Shown here: in pieces, positions 16,153-25,500 of the stretch
Position numbering within the stretch: the stretch's first letter is position 1
How the letters are laid out: each line of letters begins with the position of its first letter
Source: HTCC5015 sp051747425
Lineage (GTDB): Bacteria; Pseudomonadota; Gammaproteobacteria; HTCC5015
Reading direction: 5' to 3'
Assembly (NCBI GenBank): GCA_051747425.1
Contig: JBNJGD010000003.1
Location: forward strand, 173,801-237,800
DNA: 64,000 bases
Notes under the pieces: model-generated
Databases searched by the model: none
Seen by the model: the letters and a program-made list of their open reading frames with translations, nothing else
What the model was told of the DNA's origin: nothing
Program-made: the position numbers and the translations under genes

Positions 16153-17157
16153 GTGAAAATTTTTATTACCGGTGGTTCCGGCTTCATCGGTTCGGCGCTG
16201 ATACGCTATCTATTGGCCGAAACCGATTGCGAAGTGGTCAATTACGACAAGCTGACTTACGCCGCCAACCCCGCTGCTCTGGAAGGGGCTGAAGAGAGCA
16301 ATCGTTACCATTTTGTCCAGGGCGATATCATTGATCGCGAGCGGGTGTCGGACGAGCTGCAGACACATCGTCCGCAGGCTGTGATTCACCTGGCGGCCGA
16401 GTCCCATGTCGATCGCTCTATTGAGGATCCCAACCCGTTTCTGACTTCCAATGTGGTGGGAACCCAGAGCATGCTGGACGCGGCACTGGCGTACTGGCGC
16501 CATTTGCCGGATGGGCTTCGCGACGACTTTCGCTTTTTGTTTGTGTCTACGGATGAAGTGTTTGGTGGCAGAGAGGGCGATGAGTGTGTGGACGAGTTAG
16601 CGCCCTATCGGCCCAGTAGTCCCTACGCCGGCAGCAAAACGGCGGCGACCATTCTCTCCCAGGTGTTTTATCGTACCTACCAGCTACCTCTGTTGATTAC
16701 CCACAGTTGCAACAATTACGGCCCCTGGCAGAACTCGGAAAAATTGATCCCAAAAACCATTACCCATGCCCTGGCAGGAAAGTCGATCCCCATCTACGGT
16801 CGCGGCGAGAATCGCCGTGAATGGATGTATGTGGACGACCATGTTCGCGGTATCTGGGCCGTGCTGCAGCGTGGTCAGCTTGGCGAGGCCTACAACATCG
16901 GAACCGGAGAGGAAGTGGATAATCTGACACTGGTCCGCCGTCTTTGCCAGCAGCTGGATCAGCTGCGCCCGAGAGCGGATGGCGAGTCCTACCAGTCGCA
17001 GATCGAGTTTGTCACCGACCGTCTGGCTCACGACAGTCGATACGGCATGGACGGTGGCAAGATTCGCCGGTCCCTCAACTGGCGGCCCTTGTTGGGCTTT
17101 GAAGAGGGGCTGTCGAGAACGATTGACTGGTACCTGAATCAGGGCTCGCTGCGGTAG
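16153..17157 (+). CDS. RmlB-like NDP-sugar 4,6-dehydratase (SDR family)
   Basis: 334 aa, GTG start. The Rossmann loop is TGGSGFIGSALIRYLL. The active-site Thr-Asp-Glu is in FVSTDEVFGG, and Tyr/Lys are in PSSPYAGSKTAA. CNNYGPWQNSEKLIPKTI matches dTDP-glucose 4,6-dehydratases. It should oxidise C4 and remove water from an NDP-hexose, giving the 4-keto-6-deoxy sugar. No rmlA, rmlC or rmlD gene is nearby, so the nucleotide and the fate of the product are open. It is the last gene of the cassette and its 3' end overlaps the convergent LysR gene by 19 bases. Confidence 0.9.
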   Translation: MKIFITGGSGFIGSALIRYLLAETDCEVVNYDKLTYAANPAALEGAEESNRYHFVQGDIIDRERVSDELQTHRPQAVIHLAAESHVDRSIEDPNPFLTSNVVGTQSMLDAALAYWRHLPDGLRDDFRFLFVSTDEVFGGREGDECVDELAPYRPSSPYAGSKTAATILSQVFYRTYQLPLLITHSCNNYGPWQNSEKLIPKTITHALAGKSIPIYGRGENRREWMYVDDHVRGIWAVLQRGQLGEAYNIGTGEEVDNLTLVRRLCQQLDQLRPRADGESYQSQIEFVTDRLAHDSRYGMDGGKIRRSLNWRPLLGFEEGLSRTIDWYLNQGSLR

Positions 17158-18020
17158 GCGTCGAGCACGCTGAGCAGGTGGCTGGCGGCGTTGGAGAGGG
17201 TGCGTTCGCGGTGGATGACCGTACCCAGGCCGCGGCGGATGTGCAGTCCCTCGACCTCGGCGCTAATCAGGTCGCCGTCAATCATATTGGTGGGCAGGGC
17301 GCTCCAGCCCAGGCCGATGGAGACCATCATCTTGATGGTTTCCAGGTAGTTGGTTTCCAGGCTGACCTGCAGTTCGGTGCCCATTTCCGCGCTCGCTTGC
17401 TCGATGATGTTGCGGGTAAAGGTGCCCCGGGCGGGAAGAATCGCGCTGTGTTGTGACAGGGTGGCCAGGGACAGTGGTTGTTTGGCTTCGGCCAACGGGT
17501 GGTTGGGGCCCATAACGATGGCCAGGGGGTCGTCCCAGATCTGGTCGGTGAGCAGCTTGGGCGAGGGTGTCGAGGGCAAGGTGACCATGGCCAGTTCCAA
17601 TCCGCCGGTCTCCACCTGGTAGCAGCCTTCCTCGGAGTCGAGAAAGCGGATGTCGATTTGCACCTGGGGGTATTTCTGAGTGAATTCCCGCAGTACCGGG
17701 GCCAGGCGGTGCAGGCCGATGTGATGGCTGGTGCCGATGCTCAGTTTGCCAGTGACCTCGCCGTTGAGATTGGTCAGGGCGCGCTCGGCATCGTCGAGCT
17801 GCAACAAAATGGCACGGGCCCGGGGCAGCAGGGCGTAGCCGGCCTCGGTGAGTTGCGGCTGGCGGCCGATGCGGTCGAAGAGCAGGGTGCCGAGTTCGTT
17901 CTCCAGGGTGGAAATGCGCTTGCTGACTGCCGGCTGGGTGATATGCAGCAACTCCGCAGCGCGGGAAAAGGATTCGTTTTCGGCTACGGTGACAAAGGCT
18001 TTGAGGTTTTGACTTTCCAC
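17139..18020 (-). CDS. LysR-family transcriptional regulator
   Basis: 293 aa. The N-terminal winged helix is MESQNLKAFVTVAENESFSR with the recognition part AAELLHITQPAVSKRI. The rest is a typical two-lobed effector domain (GKLSIGTSHHIGLHRLAPVL). It is divergent from leuC with 128 bases between, and a LysR-type dyad lies in that gap. The natural inference is control of leuCDB and of itself. The effector is unknown. Confidence 0.93.
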   Translation of the reverse strand: MESQNLKAFVTVAENESFSRAAELLHITQPAVSKRISTLENELGTLLFDRIGRQPQLTEAGYALLPRARAILLQLDDAERALTNLNGEVTGKLSIGTSHHIGLHRLAPVLREFTQKYPQVQIDIRFLDSEEGCYQVETGGLELAMVTLPSTPSPKLLTDQIWDDPLAIVMGPNHPLAEAKQPLSLATLSQHSAILPARGTFTRNIIEQASAEMGTELQVSLETNYLETIKMMVSIGLGWSALPTNMIDGDLISAEVEGLHIRRGLGTVIHRERTLSNAASHLLSVLDAYRSEP

Positions 18021-18068
18021 GCTTGGCTCGCTCTCGTATGCCCTTTTGGAATCGAGGGCATGAAAATT

Positions 18069-18083
18069 ATAAATTTGAGTTAT
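18069..18083. promoter_or_regulatory. Candidate LysR-type operator between the regulator and leuC
   Basis: ATAAATTTGAGTTAT is a dyad (ATAA-N7-TTAT) with T-N11-A spacing, the usual LysR recognition pattern. It lies 49 bases before the LysR ATG and 66 bases before leuC. Binding is inferred from position and symmetry only. Confidence 0.5.
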
Positions 18084-18148
18084 CTATGCCGACAAGGCTA
18101 CAATTTTTTTCCATCAGACGAAAGTGATTCAAAGGCGAGGCGAAAGCC

Positions 18149-19576
18149 ATGGGCAAGACACTCTACGACAAATTGTGGGATCAACATGTAGTGCGCACCA
18201 ACGACGATGGCACTGCGCTCCTTTATATTGACCGGCACCTGGTCCACGAGGTGACCTCGCCCCAGGCCTTCGAGGGTCTTCGTCTGGCCGGGCGCGACCT
18301 GTGGCGCCGCGACAGTATTATCGCCGTGCCCGATCACAATGTGCCCACCACCGACCGCGACCAGGAGATCGCCGATCCGGTGTCGCGCCTTCAGGTGGAC
18401 ACGCTCAATGACAATGCCCGCAATCTGAATTTGACCTTTTTCAAGATGAACGATGCCCGCCAGGGTATTGTGCATGTGATCGGGCCCGAGCAGGGCGCTA
18501 CCTTGCCCGGCATGACCATCGTCTGTGGCGATTCCCATACATCGACCCACGGTGCTCTCGGGGCACTGGCTTTTGGCATCGGCACCTCCCAGGTGGAGCA
18601 TGTCATGGCCACCCAGACCCTGATGATGCAGAAGTCGAAGAACATGCGCGTGACCATCGATGGCCCGGTGGGCCCCGGGGTGACTGCCAAGGACATCGTG
18701 CTGGCCATTATTGGCGAAATCGGCACCGCTGGCGGCACTGGCTACACCATCGAGTTTGCCGGCCAGGGCATTCGCGACCTCTCCATGGAGGGGCGCATGA
18801 CCGTGTGCAACATGACCATTGAGGCAGGCGCCCGCGCCGGCCTGGTCGCCGTCGACGACAAGACCATCGACTATGTCGAGGGTCGCCCCTTTGCCCCCAA
18901 GGGCGAGATCTGGAATCGCGCCGTGGCCGCCTGGCGCGAGCTCGTTTCAGACGAGGATGCGGTCTTCGACCACGAAGTGGTAATTCGCGGTGCCGATATC
19001 AGCCCGCAGGTGACTTGGGGCACATCGCCCGAGATGGTGGCCCCGGTGGAGGGTCGCGTACCGGATCCGGATCAGGTAGACGATGAAGTCAAAGCCGACG
19101 GCATGCGCAAGGCGCTGGCTTATATGGGACTTGAGGCCAATACGCCGATTGAGGACATCTACCTCGACAAGGTGTTTATCGGCTCCTGCACCAACTCTCG
19201 TATTGAGGACTTGCGCGCCGCCGCTGCGGTGGTCGACGGCCACCAGGTGGCCGACAATATTACTCTGGCCATGGTGGTGCCCGGTTCGGGCCTGGTGAAA
19301 AAACAGGCCGAGCAGGAAGGGCTGGACAGGATTTTCCTTCGCGCCGGTTTCGAGTGGCGCGAGCCCGGCTGTTCCATGTGTTTGGCCATGAACGCCGACC
19401 GCCTCGAGCCCGGCGAGCGCTGTGCCTCGACCTCCAACCGCAACTTTGAATCGCGCCAGGGCCTCAATGGCCGCACTCATCTGGTCAGTCCCGCCATGGC
19501 CGCTGCGGCGGCGGTGGCCGGACACTTTGTCGATATTCGCCAGTTGGCGCCCCAGCCCGACCGGAAGGAGGCCTGA
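18149..19576 (+). CDS. leuC: 3-isopropylmalate dehydratase large subunit
   Basis: 475 aa. With LeuD it isomerises 2- to 3-isopropylmalate in leucine synthesis. The 4Fe-4S ligands are visible: Cys in FIGSCTNSRIEDL and the pair in EPGCSMCLAMN. Also typical are MGKTLYDKLWDQHVV, and CGDSHTSTHGALGALAFGIG. First gene of leuCDB-asd. The start at 18149 is supported by the conserved N-terminus. Confidence 0.98.
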   Translation: MGKTLYDKLWDQHVVRTNDDGTALLYIDRHLVHEVTSPQAFEGLRLAGRDLWRRDSIIAVPDHNVPTTDRDQEIADPVSRLQVDTLNDNARNLNLTFFKMNDARQGIVHVIGPEQGATLPGMTIVCGDSHTSTHGALGALAFGIGTSQVEHVMATQTLMMQKSKNMRVTIDGPVGPGVTAKDIVLAIIGEIGTAGGTGYTIEFAGQGIRDLSMEGRMTVCNMTIEAGARAGLVAVDDKTIDYVEGRPFAPKGEIWNRAVAAWRELVSDEDAVFDHEVVIRGADISPQVTWGTSPEMVAPVEGRVPDPDQVDDEVKADGMRKALAYMGLEANTPIEDIYLDKVFIGSCTNSRIEDLRAAAAVVDGHQVADNITLAMVVPGSGLVKKQAEQEGLDRIFLRAGFEWREPGCSMCLAMNADRLEPGERCASTSNRNFESRQGLNGRTHLVSPAMAAAAAVAGHFVDIRQLAPQPDRKEA

Positions 19577-19577
19577 G

Positions 19578-20213
19578 ATGAAAGCTTTTACCCAATTGAA
19601 CGGCGTCGTCGTGCCACTGGACCGCTCCAATGTGGATACCGATGCGATTATTCCCAAGCAGTATCTGAAGTCTATCAAGCGCACCGGTTTTGGTCCCAAC
19701 CTGTTCGACGACTGGCGCTACCTGGAGCCCGGCGAACCGGGACAGGACCACAGCCAGCGCAAGAAGAACCCGGATTTTGTGCTCAACCAGTCGCGCTACG
19801 AAGGTGCTGAAATTTTGCTCGGGCGCAAAAATTTCGGTTGCGGCTCCTCTCGCGAGCACGCGGTGTGGGCCTTTATGGATTACGGCATTCGGGCGATTAT
19901 TGCCCCCAGTTTTGCCGATATCTTCTATAACAACAGTTTTAACAATGGCCTGTTGCCGATTGTTCTCGACGAGGCCAGCATCGACGAACTGTTTGCAGAG
20001 GTGGAGGCCGAGCCGGGTTACCGCCTGAATATCGACCTCGAAGCCAAAACCATTACCACGCCCTCGGGTCGCGAGATTGCTTTCGATGTGGACGAGTACC
20101 GCCGCTATCGCCTCCTCAACGGTCTGGACGATATCGGTTTGACCTTGCAGCACGCCGATGCCATTCGCGATTATGAGGCCGAGCGCAAAGAGAGCGCCCC
20201 CTGGCTGTTTTGA
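19578..20213 (+). CDS. leuD: 3-isopropylmalate dehydratase small subunit
   Basis: 211 aa from the ATG at 19578, two bases after the leuC stop. The swivel-domain signatures are present: RSNVDTDAIIPKQYLKSI and NFGCGSSREHAVWAF. It completes the isomerase active site with LeuC. A longer in-frame start inside leuC encodes only shadow sequence and is rejected. RBS GGAGG lies in the leuC 3' end. Confidence 0.97.
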   Translation: MKAFTQLNGVVVPLDRSNVDTDAIIPKQYLKSIKRTGFGPNLFDDWRYLEPGEPGQDHSQRKKNPDFVLNQSRYEGAEILLGRKNFGCGSSREHAVWAFMDYGIRAIIAPSFADIFYNNSFNNGLLPIVLDEASIDELFAEVEAEPGYRLNIDLEAKTITTPSGREIAFDVDEYRRYRLLNGLDDIGLTLQHADAIRDYEAERKESAPWLF

Positions 20214-20227
20214 ACACGGGAGACACC

Positions 20228-21295
20228 ATGAAAAAGATTGCAGTATTGCCCGGTGACGGCATCGGACCCGAGATTGTCGCCGAGGCGCTGAAAGTCCTGC
20301 GCGCCCTGAAAGAGGACGGTTTGGCGGTGGAGTGGCAGGAGGCGCCCATCGGTGGCGCCGGCTATGACGCCGCCGGTTTGCCACTGCCCGACGAGACACT
20401 GGCTCTGGCCCGCGACAGCGACGCCGTACTGCTGGGCGCTGTGGGCGGCCCGAAGTACGACACACTGGATCGCGAGCTGCGCCCCGAGCGCGGCCTGTTG
20501 GCCATTCGCCAGGAGCTGGAACTGTTCTCGAACTTGCGGCCGGCGATTCTCTACCCGCAACTGGCCGGTGCCTCCAGTCTCAAGCAGGAATTGGTGGCCG
20601 GTCTGAATATCATGATCGTCCGCGAACTGACCGGTGGCATCTACTTCGGCCGCCCCCGTGGCATTCGCGAGCTCGACGGCGGAGAGCGCCAGGGCTACAA
20701 CACCATGGTCTACAGCGAGAGCGAGATCGAGCGCATTGCCCGCTCGGCGTTTGATATTGCCCGGGCGCGCAACGGGCAGCTCTGCTCGGTGGACAAGGCC
20801 AATGTTCTCGAAGTCTCCGAGCTGTGGCGCGAGACGGTGGATCGGGTGGCCAAAGAGTACCCCGAGGTGTCGGTCAGTCACATGTATGTCGACAACGCCG
20901 CCATGCAGTTGGTGCGGGCGCCGAAACAGTTTGATGTGATGGTGACCACCAACCTGTTTGGTGACATTCTCTCGGACATCGCGGCGATGCTCACCGGCTC
21001 GATCGGTATGTTACCCTCGGCCAGTCTCGACGCCCGCGGCAAGGGCATGTACGAGCCGGTGCACGGCTCGGCGCCGGACATCGCCGGCCAGGACAAGGCC
21101 AACCCTCTGGCGACTATCCTCTCGGTGGCGATGATGCTGCGCTACAGCCTTGGTGAGCCGGCCGCCGCCGACCGCATTGAGGATGCCGTTGGCAAGGTAT
21201 TGTCCCAGGGCTTGCGCACCGCCGATATTGCCGGCGAGGACGATCATATACTCGGTACGGTCGCCATGGGCGACGCCGTGGTTGCCGCTCTTTAG
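20228..21295 (+). CDS. leuB: 3-isopropylmalate dehydrogenase
   Basis: 355 aa from the ATG at 20228, preceded by GGGAGA. It oxidatively decarboxylates 3-isopropylmalate with NAD+, the last specific leucine step before transamination. The family markers are IAVLPGDGIGPEI, GAVGGPKYD, and DIAAMLTGSIGMLPSASL. A short gap of 73 bases separates it from asd. leuA is not in the window. Confidence 0.97.
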   Translation: MKKIAVLPGDGIGPEIVAEALKVLRALKEDGLAVEWQEAPIGGAGYDAAGLPLPDETLALARDSDAVLLGAVGGPKYDTLDRELRPERGLLAIRQELELFSNLRPAILYPQLAGASSLKQELVAGLNIMIVRELTGGIYFGRPRGIRELDGGERQGYNTMVYSESEIERIARSAFDIARARNGQLCSVDKANVLEVSELWRETVDRVAKEYPEVSVSHMYVDNAAMQLVRAPKQFDVMVTTNLFGDILSDIAAMLTGSIGMLPSASLDARGKGMYEPVHGSAPDIAGQDKANPLATILSVAMMLRYSLGEPAAADRIEDAVGKVLSQGLRTADIAGEDDHILGTVAMGDAVVAAL

Positions 21296-21368
21296 GCAAC
21301 CGGAAAAACAGACAATGAACCGGCGGGTTGCGGCTATCAGCGCACCCGCCCCACCAAGAGGAAAGCAA

Positions 21369-22394
21369 ATGTCAGACAAGAAATACGATGTAGCAGTAGT
21401 CGGCGCCACCGGTGCCGTGGGCCAGACCATGATGGAGATCCTGGCCGAGCGCAATTTCCCTGTGAACAAGGTCTATCCGTTGGCTTCGGCCCGCTCCGCA
21501 GGCAAGAAAGTGCCCTTTGGCGACAAGTACCTGACGGTGGAGGATCTGGATACCTTCGATTTCAGCAAGGTGCAGATCGGCCTTTTTTCCGCCGGCGGGT
21601 CCATCTCTGAGAAGTACGCACCCCGCGCCGCCGAGGCCGGTTGTGTGGTCATCGACAACACCTCTCACTTCCGGCGCGACGAGGACATCCCTCTGATAGT
21701 GCCCGAGGTCAACCCCGCTGCGCTCAAGGATTACACCAACCGGAACATCATCGCCAATCCCAATTGCTCCACCATTCAGATGTTGGTGGCCCTCAAGCCG
21801 ATTCACGACGCGGTCGGCATCGAGCGTATTAATGTGGCGACCTATCAGGCGGTTTCCGGCAGCGGCAACTCTGCCATCAGCGAGCTGGCCGCCCAGACCG
21901 GCGAGTTGCTCAACGGTCGCGATGCCAAGGCCGAGGTGTACCCCAAACGCATCGCCTTTAACGCCATTCCCCAGATCGATGTCTTTATGGACAACGGTTA
22001 CACCAAGGAAGAGATGAAAATGGTCTGGGAAACCCAGAAAATTTTTGGCGACAAGAACATCAAGGTGAACCCCACCGCGGTTCGCGTTCCGGTGTTTTTC
22101 GGCCATTCCGAGGCTGTTCACATCGAAACCCGCGACAAAATTACGGCCGAGCAGGTGCGTGAATTACTGCAGAAAAGCGAGGGTATTGTGGTCGTGGACG
22201 AGCGCGAGGACGGCGGATACGCCACAGCGGCCACTGAAGGGGCAACACAAGATCCTGTGTTTGTCAGCCGTATCAGGGACGACATCTCGCATGATCACGG
22301 TATTGACCTGTGGGTTGTGGCCGACAATGTGCGCAAGGGCGCAGCCCTCAACAGCGTGCAAATTGCCGAACTTTTGATAAAAGAGTACCTGTAA
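21369..22394 (+). CDS. asd: Aspartate-semialdehyde dehydrogenase
   Basis: 341 aa. It reduces aspartyl phosphate to the semialdehyde for lysine/diaminopimelate, threonine and methionine. The NADP loop is VAVVGATGAVGQTMMEIL and the catalytic Cys is in IIANPNCSTIQMLVAL. The asd ATG at 21369 has GAGGAAAGC upstream. Gene order leuB-asd-fimV is as I recall it for Pseudomonas. Confidence 0.97.
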   Translation: MSDKKYDVAVVGATGAVGQTMMEILAERNFPVNKVYPLASARSAGKKVPFGDKYLTVEDLDTFDFSKVQIGLFSAGGSISEKYAPRAAEAGCVVIDNTSHFRRDEDIPLIVPEVNPAALKDYTNRNIIANPNCSTIQMLVALKPIHDAVGIERINVATYQAVSGSGNSAISELAAQTGELLNGRDAKAEVYPKRIAFNAIPQIDVFMDNGYTKEEMKMVWETQKIFGDKNIKVNPTAVRVPVFFGHSEAVHIETRDKITAEQVRELLQKSEGIVVVDEREDGGYATAATEGATQDPVFVSRIRDDISHDHGIDLWVVADNVRKGAALNSVQIAELLIKEYL

Positions 22395-22402
22395 AGCCCT
22401 GT

Positions 22403-22425
22403 TAAAACATATTGTTAATGTTTTA
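22403..22425. promoter_or_regulatory. Perfect AT-rich inverted repeat before fimV
   Basis: TAAAACAT and ATGTTTTA form a perfect 8-bp dyad around a 7-base spacer, 9 bases after the asd stop and about 140 bases before fimV. It lacks the GC stem and T-run of a terminator, so an operator is the more likely role. No regulator can be named. Confidence 0.45.
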
Positions 22426-22567
22426 CATTTAAAGTACATTCTTAAAAAACCGCGCAGGTAATGGTCTTATAAAGGTTTTTTCTGCGCTCGCCGGGGCGGC
22501 CATGGCCGCCCCACAGAGTGCCCGGGACCAGCCTGCATCACGAGATAGGCAGCTAAGGGCATCTACT

Positions 22568-25500
22568 GTGCAAAAAAGAACTCTGACATCCCTGCTACTG
22601 GCTTCTGCACTCCCGCTCAGCGCCCATGCGTTGGGACTTGGCAATATTGAAGTTTATTCGGCGCTCAACCAGCCGCTGGATGCGGAAATCGAGATTACCG
22701 CCGCCAAGCCGGGTGAAACGGAAAACCTGATTGTGCAACTGGCCTCGGAAAAGGCCTTTACCAGGGCGGGCGTACAGCGACCCTACCTGCTGAATAACCT
22801 CGACTTTGAAAGCACCATGCGCGAAGACGGCACGCCGGTGGTCAAGGTGACCACCAAAAAGCCCGTTCGCGAGCCCTTTTTGAATTTCCTGGTGGATGTC
22901 GAGTGGCCACGCGGCCATCTGGTGCGCGAGTTTACTCTGTTGCTAGACCCCCCCAATTTTGCCCTGCAACAACCCAAGCAGGCTTCATCGGCCCCCGAGA
23001 CCAGCCGCCCTTCTGAGCCGAGCACCGCCGGTTCCGCGCCGATTGAGCGCGAGCCCGAGCCCGCCCCGGCACCCGAACCGGCGCCTGAGCCGCAAGCTGC
23101 ACCTGAGCCGACACCTGAGCCGGCACCCGAGCCCAAGCAGGCGTCACAAAGTGAAGTGGTCGCGGCACCGGTCGCGGCCGACGAAAGTGATGCCGACGAT
23201 TCGCAACAGGCTGAGGCCACTGCGCCGGAAGACGAAACCGTTCAACCCGCCGAGCTACCGCCTGAAAGTACGGGTGAAGAGGACAGCCCCTTTGCCGATT
23301 TGTTGAACGACCTCGAGGGCGACCAGGAGGCCGCTTTTGACGATTCGGGTTACGCGGCGACAGCGCAGCCGGAGACGACTGAGTCCGCTGAATCCGAGTC
23401 ATTGCCCTATGATGACACCGCCGGTGATGTCGATGTGTCGGGGCTGGATGGCGAGTCTTTGCCGGCCATTGATGTTGAGCTCGACCCTACCAAACCGTTT
23501 AACGCCGAGGCCATTGTCGCCGACGACGAAGCCTACATTGGCCCGGACATCGAGCAGTTGTTCAAGGCCAAGCAGGAGCGACTCTACAGTCAGCCGGAAC
23601 CCCGGATGGCCGAGCCCGAGCCAATGCCTGAACCCGAGCCGGAGCCCGAGCGCCCCAGCGAATACGCCGTTCAGCAGGGTGATATCATGCTCGAGGTTGC
23701 TGAGCAGTTCCGCCCCCAGGGCGTGGACATCAATCAGGCCATGCTGGCGATCATGCGCGCCAATCCCGAGGCTTTCATTCAGGACAATGTGAACCTGGTC
23801 CGCGAGGGTCAGGTCTTGCGCATTCCCGATACCGAGTCCATGCAGAGCATGCCCACGGGTGAGGCGCTCAACGAAGTGCTGGCACAAAACGCCCTGTGGC
23901 GGGAGTACAAGGCACAGGTAGCGGGTACCCAGACGGCTTCCCGTGAAGCCGAAGCAGATGCTGAAACAGATGCCCCGGCCGAGTCGGCTGACGCCGCGGA
24001 AACCGCCGCAGACAGCGAGCAGACGGGCGACGGTACGCAATTGTCACTGGTCGCACCCGACGAGGGCGAAAGCGGTACCAACTACAACGCCGCCGGGGAA
24101 GAGGGTGAAGCCGGCAGTGAAGGTCGTTTGCGCCGCGATCTGTCCCTGGCCAGGGAGTCCCTGGAAGCCAGTAACCTGGAAAAGGACGAGATCGAGTCCC
24201 GTATTTCCGAGCTCGAAGACATCGTGACCCGTTCCGAGGGTCTGATTGAGCTCAAGAGCGAAAAAATGGCCCAGGCCCAGGAGGGCGCTGAACAAGCCAA
24301 CCAGGCCGCAGCAGAGTACGAGAGCGGCGAAGCCGAGAGTGATGAGTCCGCTGCCGCGGAAGAGGGTGGCGAAGAGGCCGAAACCGCCGCTGAAGATCAA
24401 GCACAAGAGCCGACTTCCGCTCGCCCGACGGGCATTGGCGGGGTGATCTATGACCTCCTGCCTGAGGGCCTGCGGCCGACCATGCAGCCCCTGCTGTCCG
24501 GCCCGCTGGTCTGGGTAATTATTGCTCTGCCGGTGATCATTCTTTTGGGCCTGCTGTTTGCCTTGCGCCAGCGTGGGGGGAAATCGGATGACGCCCTCGA
24601 GAACATTGTCTTTGATGACGATGACGACCAGTCTGGTGAGGGTCAATCCGCTGAAAAAACTGGTGGCGACGAAGACACCGAGGCGACGCAGACCCAGGTG
24701 GGTGACGGCGACTTCGACAGCGACGCCACCATGGTGGTCAGTCCGGAGGAGCGCGAGGCTGCCATGCAGTCCGGCGAGGCCGAACAGAGCGTCTCGGACG
24801 AGAGTGAAGACGACGAAGAAGTGCAAAACACACTGGCCGAGGCCGATGTGTATATTGCCTACGGCCTGTTTGACCAGTCTGAAGACTTGCTCAAACAAAC
24901 CATCGAAGACAACCCGGATGTGCCCGCCTACCGCGGCAAGCTGCTGGAATCCCACTTTAATGCTGGCAAGAAAGACGAGTTTGTTGCCACTGCCGAGGCC
25001 CTGAAAGAAAAGGTCGATCCGGAAACCAGTCGCGTCTGGCAAAAGGCCGTGGTGATGGGGCAGGAGATTGCCCCCGAGAGCCCGCTGTTTGCCGGTGCCG
25101 AAGTCAGTGGCGACCTGCAGGCATCGGACTTCTCCCAGGATCGTCCCGATACCCCGGATGTGGATCTGGGCGGCGATGCCGACATCGATTTGTCCTCTGC
25201 GGACATCAGTGACGATGAGGGTGAGAGCGCTGAGTCGGGACAGGACAATGTCGAGCTGGAGGACGATTTCAGTCTGGGCGATGTCGTCGCCGAGCTGGAC
25301 GACAACGACGACTCTGCTCCCTCCGCTTCTGTCGAAGAGGAAGAGGACGAAATCGACTTTGATGTCGACAACTTCCTCAGCGATACCGGCGCCGATGATG
25401 AGGAAGCCCAAGCGCCCGCCGAGGATGATGACAGCGACGAGCCGATTGCCGATATCAGTCTGGACCTCGGCGACGAGGAAGAGAATGCCGATAAAGGCGA

